Positions 6,727 to 14,599 of a stretch of 64,000 bases of DNA are shown here, piece by piece. Under the pieces are notes generated by a model. The model was not told where the DNA came from, did not search any database, and was given only the letters and a program-made list of their open reading frames with translations. Source of the stretch: Gemmatimonadales bacterium. Its GTDB lineage: Bacteria > Gemmatimonadota > Gemmatimonadetes > Gemmatimonadales > GWC2-71-9. The stretch is from the NCBI GenBank assembly GCA_020633775.1, contig JACKDA010000004.1:87127-151126 (forward strand), given 5' to 3'. A program made the position numbers and the translations under genes. Every line of letters starts with the position of its first letter. The stretch's first letter is position 1.

Positions 6727-7619
6727 GGAACCTGCTGGTGAAGGGAATCCGGCACGTGGTCGAGCAGCTCGGCGACGCCGCCCCAGCCGCCCTCGAGGCG
6801 GTGGACCACGGTGCCACCGGCATCGAGCACCATGACGACCGCCACGTGGTCGATGTCGCCGGTGCTGCGGTCGCGCTGGCGACTCACCCGGAGGTGGTCG
6901 AGGGCCGTATTGACCTCGTCGATCGTTCCGGAGAGCACGCGGTCGTGCGCGCCGAGTTCCCACTGTCGCGCAAGGGTGGCGAGCCGGGTTGGAGTGTCGC
7001 GCCAGGGGTCGAGGGTGAGGATGAGCAACGGGATGTCCTCGCGCCTGGCTTCCGCGCGCGCCGCGCGCACCTGATGCACCAGGGTGGGGCAGATGGCGCC
7101 GCAGTGACCGAAGGCGAAGGTGAGGAGGGCAGGGCCGGTGATCGCCTCGCGGCGGCCGTGCTGATCGACCAGGGTGATCGCCCCGGCCTCGAGAGTGACG
7201 GGCGCAGCGACGCCGCGCGGCACGGGCATCTCCGGTGCAGTGATCCCGGTGGCGTGGGCCACCCGACGTGCCGCCGCCGTGACCCCGACCAGCAGGGCGA
7301 CAGCCACCACGACCGCCACCCGACGCCACGTCGGCGATTCGCGGATGCGGCGGAGGTCGCGGCGCAGCGCCTTGCCCCAGATCAGGGCAAGGGCGGCCAG
7401 CATGCCGATCGGCTCGCCGATCAGCAGGATCCAGCCGCTGGTGTCCGGCAGGCCACTGCCGGTGCTGCCGAAGCAGGCTGCCCGGGTGCGCGCCAGCCAT
7501 TCCGGGGTCGCGGAGCCGGTCGGCCACAGCGCCAGCATCCACCACGCCACCGTGATCACCAGGATCAACAGCAGCGCGGCGGCGGCGACGCCGGGCCGAT
7601 CGGTCCGCGCGTCGTTCAT
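6723..7619 (-). CDS. Sco1/SenC family copper chaperone with N-terminal membrane region
   Basis: Residues 1-115 hold about three membrane helices. From about residue 145 the protein has a thioredoxin-like Sco domain, with the copper-binding Cys pair in FGHCGAICPTL and the distal His in GDIDHVAVV. Sco proteins deliver copper to the CuA site of heme-copper enzymes, and a CuA subunit is encoded two genes upstream. The extra membrane region is unusual for a stand-alone Sco protein, which normally has one anchor helix. It overlaps both neighbours by 4 nt. Confidence 0.85.
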   Translation of the reverse strand: MNDARTDRPGVAAAALLLILVITVAWWMLALWPTGSATPEWLARTRAACFGSTGSGLPDTSGWILLIGEPIGMLAALALIWGKALRRDLRRIRESPTWRRVAVVVAVALLVGVTAAARRVAHATGITAPEMPVPRGVAAPVTLEAGAITLVDQHGRREAITGPALLTFAFGHCGAICPTLVHQVRAARAEARREDIPLLILTLDPWRDTPTRLATLARQWELGAHDRVLSGTIDEVNTALDHLRVSRQRDRSTGDIDHVAVVMVLDAGGTVVHRLEGGWGGVAELLDHVPDSLHQQVP

Positions 7620-9361
7620 CCGATCTTCCAGAGGAACGAGAGCAGCTTCCAGTTGGTGAAGTAGTAGAGCATGAACGCCAGCAGGAAGACGGCGACCAGG
7701 ACGAGCGTGCCCGGGGTGGCACCGGCGATGCCGCGGGCCGGGGCGTGCAGCTGCTCGTTGATCTCGTCCACGTTGGCGGCGTGCACGGGCGGATTGGTGA
7801 GGCCCGCCGGCAGGCCGCGCACCGGCGCGCCGCGGGGAATGTCGTGCACCGGCTCCCCGAAGAACACCGACTTCACCGCAATCGCGATGAAGATCAGCGC
7901 ACCGGTCACGGCCAGGATCCCGCCGATGCCCATCACGGCGAGAAACAGGTCGACGGCCGGGTTGAACGGGACGTCGAACGGCGCCTGCGAGAACGAGATG
8001 TCCCAGTGCCGTCGCGGGACGCCGAAGCTGCCGGCGAACGTCATTCCCATCACCAGCAGCAGCAGGCCGCCCGAGAAGAGGTACGGCTGGATCCGGGCCA
8101 GCGGCCAGAATGCCACCTTGCGCCGGAAGATCAGCGGCAGCAGGTAGTACGTCGCGCCCATGAACGCGAGCGCGGTGCCGCTGACCACGGTGGAGTGGAA
8201 GTGCCCGGGGATCCGCATGGTGTTGTGGGCGATGATGTTGATCTGCTCGGTGCCGAGCGTCACGCCGGTGATCCCGCCGACGAAGCCGAACACGATGACC
8301 GAGAGCACCAGCGACGAGAACCCCGGGTCACCCCACGGGGCGCGGCGGAGCCAGCCGAAGAGTCCGCTGGTGAAGCCCCGCAGGCGCATGCCGAGCTCGA
8401 TCCCGGCGGGCACCGTGAAGCCGTGGACCATCGACGCCAGCACGGCCATGTACATGAAGTACGACGTGTTGACGATCTTCCACGCCGGACTGAAGCCCGG
8501 GTCGACCAGCAGGTGGTGCGCAGAGGCCATCGAGATGAAGAGGATGTAGAGCACGAACGCCGTCCGGCTCACCTTCTCGTTGAGCACCACGGCGCCGACC
8601 GTGAGCCCACCGAGCATGTACCAGATCGCGACCATCGCGGCGACGTTGATCTGCTGCGACGAGTGCCCGAGCGCCCACCAGAGCATCCGGTAGACCTGCG
8701 GGTCCACCGGCCCGGTCAGCCCGATCGACCAGAGAAACGTCGGGATGTACACCAGCGCGCCGTGGACCAGGGTGATCACGGCGATGATCGCCGCGGTGAT
8801 CGCCCCGTACACCACCAGCGGCACCGAGCCTTCGTAGGTCCTTTCCCGCTTGGCGATGACGAGGGTGGCGAAGAACTGCGCGGTGACCAGCAGGGCGCCC
8901 ACCGCGAAGAGGATCACGCCGAGATAGAAGACCGGATGGGCCTTGAGCGGCGGGTACGACGTGAACAGCACGTCGGCGTTGCCGCTCCACTGGGCCCACT
9001 CCACCATCAGGGTGCCGACCAGCATCGTGCCGAAGTTGAACCAGCCGAACCGGGGTGCCGCCGGCCTGGCATTGAGCAGCACGGTGGCGGCGAACCACAG
9101 GACCGCCATCTCGAAGTAGATGATGAAGAAGATCAGCATGTTCATGCCGTGCACGCCGAGCAGCCGGTAGTACCACGTGGCCGGCAGGAGGTGCACGGCC
9201 TGCCAGCGCGTCAGCACCAGCAGGAGCGCGGCGATGGCGCCGATGAGGAGCGAGACCACTGCCACCACGGCGTTGGCGCGGATGAGACCCTCGGCCTGTC
9301 GGAAGATGCGCCGGCCGGTCGCGGGGCAGACGCGAGAGGTCGCGATCGCTGATGCGCTCAT
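7616..9361 (-). CDS. Heme-copper oxidoreductase subunit I, B-family, lacking the active-site Tyr
   Basis: The 581-residue, roughly 14-helix protein has the low-spin heme ligand His71 (GVHGMN), CuB ligands His233 (LGHSSQQ) and His282-His283 (SAHHLL), and heme ligands His387 and His389 (GHFHST). In O2-reducing members the residue four after the first CuB His is a Tyr cross-linked to it; here position 237 is Gln. Loss of that Tyr is typical of NO-reducing lineages of the superfamily. The order subunit II, subunit I, SenC matches the norSY-senC clusters described in ammonia oxidisers. It could therefore reduce NO rather than O2. The enzyme sits in the cytoplasmic membrane and takes electrons through CuA in the next gene. 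Confidence 0.85.
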   Translation of the reverse strand: MSASAIATSRVCPATGRRIFRQAEGLIRANAVVAVVSLLIGAIAALLLVLTRWQAVHLLPATWYYRLLGVHGMNMLIFFIIYFEMAVLWFAATVLLNARPAAPRFGWFNFGTMLVGTLMVEWAQWSGNADVLFTSYPPLKAHPVFYLGVILFAVGALLVTAQFFATLVIAKRERTYEGSVPLVVYGAITAAIIAVITLVHGALVYIPTFLWSIGLTGPVDPQVYRMLWWALGHSSQQINVAAMVAIWYMLGGLTVGAVVLNEKVSRTAFVLYILFISMASAHHLLVDPGFSPAWKIVNTSYFMYMAVLASMVHGFTVPAGIELGMRLRGFTSGLFGWLRRAPWGDPGFSSLVLSVIVFGFVGGITGVTLGTEQINIIAHNTMRIPGHFHSTVVSGTALAFMGATYYLLPLIFRRKVAFWPLARIQPYLFSGGLLLLVMGMTFAGSFGVPRRHWDISFSQAPFDVPFNPAVDLFLAVMGIGGILAVTGALIFIAIAVKSVFFGEPVHDIPRGAPVRGLPAGLTNPPVHAANVDEINEQLHAPARGIAGATPGTLVLVAVFLLAFMLYYFTNWKLLSFLWKIG

Positions 9362-9963
9362 TGGGGACCCCCTGACTCGACCTGGGCATTGGGGTTGTCG
9401 GCGACGGGCGTGCCGTCACCGTCGGTGACGATCACCCGGCCCACCATCATGTGGTGGCCGATGCCGCAGAACTCGTTGCAGATGATCCGGAAGTCACCGC
9501 TCGTGGTCGGAGTGACGCGCAGGGCGTAGTCGTAGCCCGGGACGACCTGGAAGTTGACGTTGAGCGGGAAGAGCGAGAAGCCGTGGTTGACGTCCTTCGA
9601 CGAGATGTGCAGCATGTACTCCTTGCCCGCCTCGAGCTGGAGGATCGGGTACCAGGAGTACGTCAACCCGACGAGATAGACATCGGCCCCGGGTGGCGGC
9701 TTCACGATCGGGATCCCGCGGTCCGCGCCGATCTGGTACTGTGCGGCGAACTCCTGGGTGCGGGCGTAGAACGCCTCGGGGTCCACCTTGCCGCGGACAC
9801 CGGCGGGGTTCTGGCCGCCCCGGTAGTGCCAGAGCGGCATCATCGCGAACAGCACCATGCACCAGGCGAAGGCGATCGCCACCCAGACCTTCTCGGCCTT
9901 GTGGGCCGGCTTCCACCAGACGCCAGGCACCGGGTCGAGCCCGGTATGCACCTTGGTCAGCAT
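9358..9963 (-). CDS. Heme-copper oxidoreductase subunit II with CuA site
   Basis: The 201-residue protein has one N-terminal membrane helix (VWVAIAFAWCMVLFAMMPLW) and a periplasmic cupredoxin domain. The CuA motif CNEFCGIGHHMM (C-x3-C-x3-H-x2-M) is complete, and a His in DVNHGFSLF supplies the remaining ligand. It accepts electrons from a soluble cytochrome c or cupredoxin and passes them to subunit I. A single helix is typical of B-family (ba3-like) subunit II. The 3' end overlaps the subunit I start by 4 nt. Confidence 0.9.
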   Translation of the reverse strand: MLTKVHTGLDPVPGVWWKPAHKAEKVWVAIAFAWCMVLFAMMPLWHYRGGQNPAGVRGKVDPEAFYARTQEFAAQYQIGADRGIPIVKPPPGADVYLVGLTYSWYPILQLEAGKEYMLHISSKDVNHGFSLFPLNVNFQVVPGYDYALRVTPTTSGDFRIICNEFCGIGHHMMVGRVIVTDGDGTPVADNPNAQVESGGPQ

Positions 9964-9973
9964 CGGTTCCTCT

Positions 9974-10147
9974 CTAGGGCAGGGTGGACTCCGGCATGTT
10001 GACGATCTCCCAGAGGCCCCAGCCGGTGTAGACCACGAACATGATCAACAGGCCGAGGGCGAGGAGAAGGAAGACGTTGTCGAAGAGCCGCTGGCCCAAC
10101 GGCGGGCGCTCCGGGCGGTCCACGGCGTCATCGGGCGGCTCGGGCAT
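9974..10147 (-). CDS. 57-residue single-helix membrane peptide of the oxidase/NO reductase operon
   Basis: This short gene starts at the ATG at 10147 and reads MPEPPDDAVDRPERPPLGQR, then a single membrane helix (VFLLLALGLLIMFVVYTGWG) and a short tail ending MPESTLP. Charged N-terminus and one helix resemble the small subunit IIa or IV of B-family heme-copper enzymes. It overlaps the end of the regulator gene by 20 nt and precedes subunit II by 10 nt, so it is translated as part of the operon. Gene callers with a length cutoff would miss it. A structural role in the complex is inferred from size and position only. Confidence 0.75.
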   Translation of the reverse strand: MPEPPDDAVDRPERPPLGQRLFDNVFLLLALGLLIMFVVYTGWGLWEIVNMPESTLP

Positions 10148-10595
10148 GGGAGAGGTCCTCGGCGATGAAGGTTGGGAGGAGCTGGTCGGGGGAAATGTCG
10201 GTGGTGATGAGGTCGGCCACGGTGGTCGTGGCGAGGAAGCGTTCCACCTCGGTGGCGACCTTGGACCAGTGTGCGTGCACCATGCAGTGCGAGGTGGTGC
10301 CGCAGCCGCGGCGACCGAGCAGCCACCGGCGATCGTCGGCCGGGGCGAACGGCGCGATGACCCGCTCCAGGCTCACCTCGGTGGCCGGCACGGCCAGGGC
10401 GAAGCCGCCATTGGGGCCGCGCTTCGACACGAGCACCCCGGCTCGCGTGAGCACGTGGAGTGTCTTGGAGAGGTAGTTGCGAGGGGCCCCGACGGCGTCG
10501 GCGATCTCGCCCGCACGTACCGGAGCCCCATGACCTCCCGACGCCACGTGGAGGACAGCGCGGAGCGCGGTTTGAGCGGTACTCGAAAGCCACAT
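10128..10595 (-). CDS. Rrf2 family regulator (IscR/NsrR type) lacking one cluster cysteine
   Basis: The 155-residue protein has the Rrf2 winged helix (APVRAGEIADAVGAPRNYLS, then GPNGGFALA wing). With its own numbering, Cys98, Cys104 and His107 fall where IscR has three of its four [2Fe-2S] ligands; the fourth, Cys92, is Leu. NsrR uses a similar set of cysteines to sense NO. Regulation of a heme-copper NO reductase or oxidase by an NO or iron-sulfur sensor would be sensible, and the gene heads that operon. Whether the reduced ligand set still holds a cluster is open. It starts 70 bp from the divergent cytochrome b gene and probably controls both. Confidence 0.85.
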   Translation of the reverse strand: MWLSSTAQTALRAVLHVASGGHGAPVRAGEIADAVGAPRNYLSKTLHVLTRAGVLVSKRGPNGGFALAVPATEVSLERVIAPFAPADDRRWLLGRRGCGTTSHCMVHAHWSKVATEVERFLATTTVADLITTDISPDQLLPTFIAEDLSHARAAR

Positions 10596-10620
10596 GGAGA
10601 GGTCGCCGGATCAGGGTCTG

Positions 10621-10649
10621 TTGCTAATATCATGAGAATATGCTAAAAT
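10621..10649 (+). promoter_or_regulatory. Divergent promoter region with AT-rich dyad
   Basis: TTGCTA (10621-10626) and TAAAAT (10644-10649), 17 bp apart, make a good housekeeping promoter for the cytochrome b fusion gene at 10665. The spacer holds an imperfect AT-rich dyad, ATATCATGAGAATAT (10627-10641), standing out from GC-rich surroundings. A dimeric repressor such as the adjacent Rrf2 protein bound there would block this promoter and probably its own. Confidence 0.55.
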
Positions 10650-10664
10650 CGCCGAATCGTCAAC

Positions 10665-12212
10665 ATGCGCACCCAGACCACCCACTCACGACGCCTCCTG
10701 AACCGGCTCGATAGCCTCGTGACCCGGCTCTACGGCTGGCGCCACAGCCCGCTGCACCAGCCCGGCACCCTGGCCGCCCTGATGCTGGTGGTAATGCTGG
10801 TCACGGGGCTCTACCTGGTGTTCGGCTACCGGGTCGGGGACCCGTCGGGCTCGGTCGCGCGACTCGCCGCTGATCCCTGGCTGGGCGGGCCGATCCGGAG
10901 CATCCATCGGTACGCCTCGGACCTGTTCGTCATCGCGGCACTGTTCCACGGCTTCCGGATGTTCGCCCAGCGGCGAACCTGGGGGCCGCGTTCCCTGGCC
11001 TGGGTGTCGGGGCTGGTCCTAGTGGGCATCGGCCTGATCTGCGCCTGGACTGGCTTCGTGATGGCGTGGGACGTCTTCGGCGCCCGGCTGGCGATCGAAG
11101 GCGCCCGGTGGCTCGATGTCTTGCCGATCTTCTCCGAGCCGCTGAGCCGGATCTTCTCGGGCGACGGCCCGGTGCCGAGCGCCTTCTTCTTCGTCAACCT
11201 CTTCCTGCACATCGCCCTGCCGCTGGCGATGGGGATCGGGCTCTGGCTGCACGTGTCGCGTGTCGCGCGTCCGACGCTCCTGCCGCCGCGCCTCATGAGC
11301 TGGACGATCATTGGGATCCTGGCGGTGCTGGCCGTCGTGTTGCCCGCCCGCCTTGGGGCACCGGCCGATCCGTTTGCGCTGCCCGGCGACACGCCGCTCA
11401 ACCTGGTGACCGCCTGGTGGCTGCCGATCACCGAACGGCTCGGGGCCGGGGTGGTGTGGTTGCTCGGCCTGGTGGGCGCGGCGCTCCTGATCGCCGTTCC
11501 GCGATTCACGCGCCCGAGGCCGGAGGCCCTCGCGCCGAGCGTGGTGGATCCGCGCCTCTGCACCGGCTGCAACCAGTGTCCCCAGGACTGTCCATGGGAA
11601 GCGATCACCATGGTGGAGCGCGACGACGACCGCCCCACGCTGGTCGCTCGCGTCGATCCGACTCGCTGCGTCAGCTGCGGGATCTGCGCGGGGTCCTGCG
11701 CACCGATGGGTGTCGGTCCCCCGGGTCGCACCGGGCGGGATCAGGTGGGGGACGTGCGCGAACTGCTCCGCGCGTCGGGCGTGCGGGGCATCGTGGCCCT
11801 CTGCTGCGACCAGGCACAGGCCGCCCATCGCGCTGCGTTGACGCAGCGCGGCGTCACCGTGCGGGCCATTCCGTGCGTGGGGAACCTGCACTCCTCGGTG
11901 GTCGAGCTGCTGATCCGGGGCGGGGCGGCCGGCGTGATCGTCTACGGCTGTCCGCCGCGGGATTGCGTGGGACGCGAGGGACCGAAGTGGCTCGTCGAGC
12001 GGTTGTTCCACGACCGCGAGGCGGAACTGCAGCCCCGCGTGGATCGGCGTCGCGTCCAGGTGGCGACGATGGCGGCGGGTGATCTGGCGGGGACGCTCGC
12101 GGCCCACGAGCAGTTCGCCAAGGCGGTGGAGGCCATCGCCCCGACGGTCCCGGAGCCCGACCCGCTGCTCGAGCAGGAGTGCGCGGTGGCCCTGACGGGT
12201 GAGGAGTCATGA
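10665..12212 (+). CDS. Cytochrome b fused to a two-cluster ferredoxin and an MvhD-like domain
   Basis: Residues 1-280 form a cytochrome b6-like membrane domain: His81/His95 and His182/His196 give the H-x13-H pairs that hold two b hemes. The PEWY quinol motif of bc complexes is not seen. Residues 290-350 contain two [4Fe-4S] ferredoxin motifs (LCTGCNQCPQDCP and CVSCGICAGSCAP). The rest, with GIVALCCDQAQ, CVGNLHSSVVELL and YGCPPRDC, resembles MvhD/FlpD, the iron-sulfur adaptor of heterodisulfide reductase and hydrogenase systems. The fusion could couple quinol chemistry to a soluble low-potential carrier. It begins a three-gene plus-strand operon ending in ctaA. Confidence 0.75.
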   Translation: MRTQTTHSRRLLNRLDSLVTRLYGWRHSPLHQPGTLAALMLVVMLVTGLYLVFGYRVGDPSGSVARLAADPWLGGPIRSIHRYASDLFVIAALFHGFRMFAQRRTWGPRSLAWVSGLVLVGIGLICAWTGFVMAWDVFGARLAIEGARWLDVLPIFSEPLSRIFSGDGPVPSAFFFVNLFLHIALPLAMGIGLWLHVSRVARPTLLPPRLMSWTIIGILAVLAVVLPARLGAPADPFALPGDTPLNLVTAWWLPITERLGAGVVWLLGLVGAALLIAVPRFTRPRPEALAPSVVDPRLCTGCNQCPQDCPWEAITMVERDDDRPTLVARVDPTRCVSCGICAGSCAPMGVGPPGRTGRDQVGDVRELLRASGVRGIVALCCDQAQAAHRAALTQRGVTVRAIPCVGNLHSSVVELLIRGGAAGVIVYGCPPRDCVGREGPKWLVERLFHDREAELQPRVDRRRVQVATMAAGDLAGTLAAHEQFAKAVEAIAPTVPEPDPLLEQECAVALTGEES

Positions 12213-12835
12213 CGACCGGGCGTCGACTTGCGGGGTTCCTCGCGACGGTTGCCCTGGCGGCACTCCTCGGCCTGACCACCGCCATCTCGATGCCCACGTC
12301 CCACGAGGCCGGTGCGGCCGTGCGATTGTCCTGGACCGCCCGTCCCGAGTGGATCGAGGAGTGTCGCGCCGCCACCGAGGAGGAGCTGGCCCGCGTGGAG
12401 GTGCACATGCGCCAGCGGGTGGTGTGCGATGGCGCCGCCGCGAGCTATCAGCTGCGGATCAGCGTGGACGACACGGTGGTCGCCGAGCAGGTCGTGCGCG
12501 GGGGCGGCCTTCGCCACGATCGGCCGATGCATGTCCTGGTCAACCAGCCGGTACCGCCAGGGCTGCGTCGCCTGCGGGTCGAACTCCTGCGCCGTGAGGC
12601 GCGCGACTCGCTGCGCGACTTGGTTCCGGCGGACCTGGCAGCCGTGGAGGACACCGGCTTGTTCGCCGGACGAGCGGCCCGTGAGCTCGACGAACGGTCA
12701 CGCCGTGCGGCGGCCGCCGTGCCGCCGCGCCTGCTGCTCGACACCGTGCTGCAGCTGCCCGCGCAGCGGGTGGCCCTCGTGCGCTACGATCCGGATGGCC
12801 GACGCCTCGTGCTGGTCACCGACCATGACCACTGA
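12209..12835 (+). CDS. Exported or membrane-anchored protein of unknown function
   Basis: The 208-residue product starts with a hydrophobic leader (LAGFLATVALAALLGLTTAI) that could be a signal peptide or single anchor. The rest is hydrophilic, with several beta-prone stretches, two Cys (WIEECRAAT and RVVCDGA) and a charged helix around residues 150-180. No family was recognised. It overlaps the cytochrome b fusion by 4 nt and ctaA by 11 nt, so it is co-translated with redox genes and may be a periplasmic assembly or accessory factor; that is inference. Confidence 0.6.
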   Translation: MTTGRRLAGFLATVALAALLGLTTAISMPTSHEAGAAVRLSWTARPEWIEECRAATEEELARVEVHMRQRVVCDGAAASYQLRISVDDTVVAEQVVRGGGLRHDRPMHVLVNQPVPPGLRRLRVELLRREARDSLRDLVPADLAAVEDTGLFAGRAARELDERSRRAAAAVPPRLLLDTVLQLPAQRVALVRYDPDGRRLVLVTDHDH

Positions 12836-13850
12836 CGCCGATGCCAGGGTCCGCCGTTGGCTCGCCTGGGCGATGGCGGCCGTGGTGCTCGCGGTCGCGA
12901 TCGGTGGCATCACGCGCCTCACCCAGAGCGGGTTGTCGATCACGGTGTGGCAGCCGGTCACAGGGGTCATCCCGCCACTCAGCGCCGAGGCGTGGCAGGA
13001 GGCCTATCAATCGTACCTGCGGATTCCCGAGGCGCAGGGGATCCACCGCGGCATCACGTTGCGGGAGTTCCAGGTCCTGTTCTGGTGGGAATGGCTGCAC
13101 CGCATCCTGGCGCGTGTCGTCGGCCTGGTCCTGGCGGTCCCGTACCTCGTGCTGCTGGCGCAGGGGGCCATCCGGCGCGGTCACCGGGCAAGGCTGGCAC
13201 TGCTGCCGATCCTCGCGCTCGCCCAGGGGGCCCTCGGGTGGTACATGGTGCAGAGCGGGCTGGGGACGCGACCCACCGTGAGCGCGTACCGGCTCACGGC
13301 GCACCTGGCGATGGCGCTGCTCATCTTCGGCATCTGCATCTGGACCGCGCTCGACCTGGGCCGACCGCGCGGCCCGTCGGCGCCGCAGCCCATGGTGCGG
13401 CGAGGCATCGCCGCGGCGCTGGCCCTGACCGTGGCGACGGTTCTCTCGGGCGGATTGGTGGCCGGTCTCGACGCGGGGTACATCCACAACACCTTCCCGC
13501 TGATGAGCGGTCGCATCATCCCCCCGGGGTACCACGTCTCCGGGCTGGGGTTGGGCAACCCGTTCGAGAATCCGGTCGCGGCGCAGTTCCACCATCGGCT
13601 GCTGGCGCTCACGACCGCCGCGGTCGTCGCGGCGCTGTGGCTGGTTGCGCGGCGGCGGCTGCACCCCGCCGACCGCCCGGTCCTGACCGCCGCCATGCTG
13701 CTCGTGATCGTGCAGGTGGGACTCGGCATCACCACCCTGCTCCTGCGCGTGCCGGTGTCCGTCGCGGTGATCCATCAGGTCACCGGGGTTCTCCTGTTCG
13801 GCGCGGTGCTCGCGGCCGCTCACCACTTCCGCCGGGTGACCGTTCGGTAG
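12825..13850 (+). CDS. ctaA: Heme A synthase (CtaA/Cox15)
   Basis: The 341-residue membrane protein has about eight helices in two four-helix halves. His residues at the expected places mark the two heme sites: FWWEWLHRILAR and LTAHLAMAL in the first half, QFHHRLLAL and VIHQVTGVL in the second. It has the family motifs GGITRLTQSGLSI and GGLVAGLDAG. It converts heme O to heme A. This is the alphaproteobacterial/mitochondrial-type, longer form. Its presence in the block implies that some heme-copper enzyme of the cell uses heme A, possibly the one encoded divergently. The start at 12825 is preceded by the previous gene's coding end. Confidence 0.9.
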   Translation: MTTDADARVRRWLAWAMAAVVLAVAIGGITRLTQSGLSITVWQPVTGVIPPLSAEAWQEAYQSYLRIPEAQGIHRGITLREFQVLFWWEWLHRILARVVGLVLAVPYLVLLAQGAIRRGHRARLALLPILALAQGALGWYMVQSGLGTRPTVSAYRLTAHLAMALLIFGICIWTALDLGRPRGPSAPQPMVRRGIAAALALTVATVLSGGLVAGLDAGYIHNTFPLMSGRIIPPGYHVSGLGLGNPFENPVAAQFHHRLLALTTAAVVAALWLVARRRLHPADRPVLTAAMLLVIVQVGLGITTLLLRVPVSVAVIHQVTGVLLFGAVLAAAHHFRRVTVR

Positions 13851-13954
13851 TCGTCATCCTCACCGGGTTGCTCGGTCGGCATCAGCAGCGTGTCGGTCAC
13901 GCGACCATCCATCCCGGTGAGGTAGCAGGCACCCCCCTGAGCCCGCGAGCCCGG

Positions 13955-13996
13955 TCCTCATGGGCGCGCTTGCCGGCTGCATTGGCGTGTTAGTGC
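13955..13996 (-). other. attC remnant behind the MazEF cassette
   Basis: On the minus strand GCACTAAC (13996-13989) is followed by ACGCCAATGCAGCCGGCAAG and GCGCGCCCATGA, which matches the first half of the attC at 3528-3604 closely. After about 13955 the likeness stops, and no complementary second arm or GTT core is found. The site is therefore only a left half, destroyed where the respiratory block begins. Confidence 0.7.
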
Positions 13997-14001
13997 GCCG
14001 A

Positions 14002-14343
14002 CTATGCCGCAAACATTTCCTGCAGCACGCCCAGCACCGACTCGAGTGTTCCCGGACTGAGCCGCCCGACCTTCTTGACCAGCCGGGCACGATCCACGGT
14101 GCGAATCTGGTCGAGCACCACATGACCCGACTTGCCGGCAAGACGGCACGGGATCCGGAAGGGGTACGGGTGTGACCCGGTCGTCAGTGGTGCCACGATG
14201 AAGGTGCTGAGCGCCCCATTCAATTCATCCGGCGAGACGATCACACAGGGGCGCGTCTTACGGATCTCCCGGCCCAACGTCGGGTCGAGCGCCACGAGAA
14301 ACACCTCGCCCCGAACCGGAGGAGGGGCACTCACCACGTCCAC
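14002..14343 (-). CDS. mazF: MazF/PemK family endoribonuclease toxin
   Basis: The 113-residue protein opens with PVRGEVFLVALDPTLGREIRK and TRPCVIVSPDELN, the family's first strands and RP-x-V core, then VAPLTTG and the basic strand GHVVLDQIRTVD. MazF toxins cut mRNA at short sequences and are neutralised by an AbrB-type antitoxin, here encoded just upstream with a 13-nt overlap. Length is complete. The pair occupies one integron cassette; such pairs are often kept in chromosomal integrons, where they resist loss of the array. Confidence 0.9.
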   Translation of the reverse strand: MDVVSAPPPVRGEVFLVALDPTLGREIRKTRPCVIVSPDELNGALSTFIVAPLTTGSHPYPFRIPCRLAGKSGHVVLDQIRTVDRARLVKKVGRLSPGTLESVLGVLQEMFAA

Positions 14344-14576
14344 TCATCCTGGTCAAAGGTGGTCGGCCGGACCGCATCGAGCAGGCCCTCCTCGGTCGCG
14401 GCCAGGGCCGCAGCTGCTTGGGCCCATCCGGCCCGCGTCGACGCGAGCGGGCGGATCACCAGCGAGCTCCCCTGCACTTCCAACTGCACATCCTCGTCGA
14501 GCCCCGCCTGCTCAATGAGCACCTTCGGCAGGCGGACGCCACGGGAATTGCCGATGCGGACAAGCTTGGTCTTCAC
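14331..14576 (-). CDS. mazE: MazE-like AbrB/SpoVT antitoxin
   Basis: From the GTG at 14576 the 81-residue product begins VKTKLVRIGNSRGVRLPK, the AbrB DNA-binding hairpin, continues with EDVQLEVQGSSLVIRPL, and ends in an acidic tail (RPTTFDQDEWTW) that would wrap the toxin. Homologues normally begin exactly here. An in-frame ATG at 14621 would add 15 residues but would swallow the palindrome TTACAATGTAA, which is more likely the operator. The antitoxin-toxin complex probably represses its own operon. Confidence 0.85.
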   Translation of the reverse strand: MKTKLVRIGNSRGVRLPKVLIEQAGLDEDVQLEVQGSSLVIRPLASTRAGWAQAAAALAATEEGLLDAVRPTTFDQDEWTW

Positions 14577-14599
14577 GGAAGGCTCGGGCAGGTGTGTAG

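Noticed and set aside
7745..9352. 535-codon plus-strand open frame
   Set aside because: It is the antisense of heme-copper subunit I with a His/Arg/Glu-rich shadow composition typical of GC-rich DNA.
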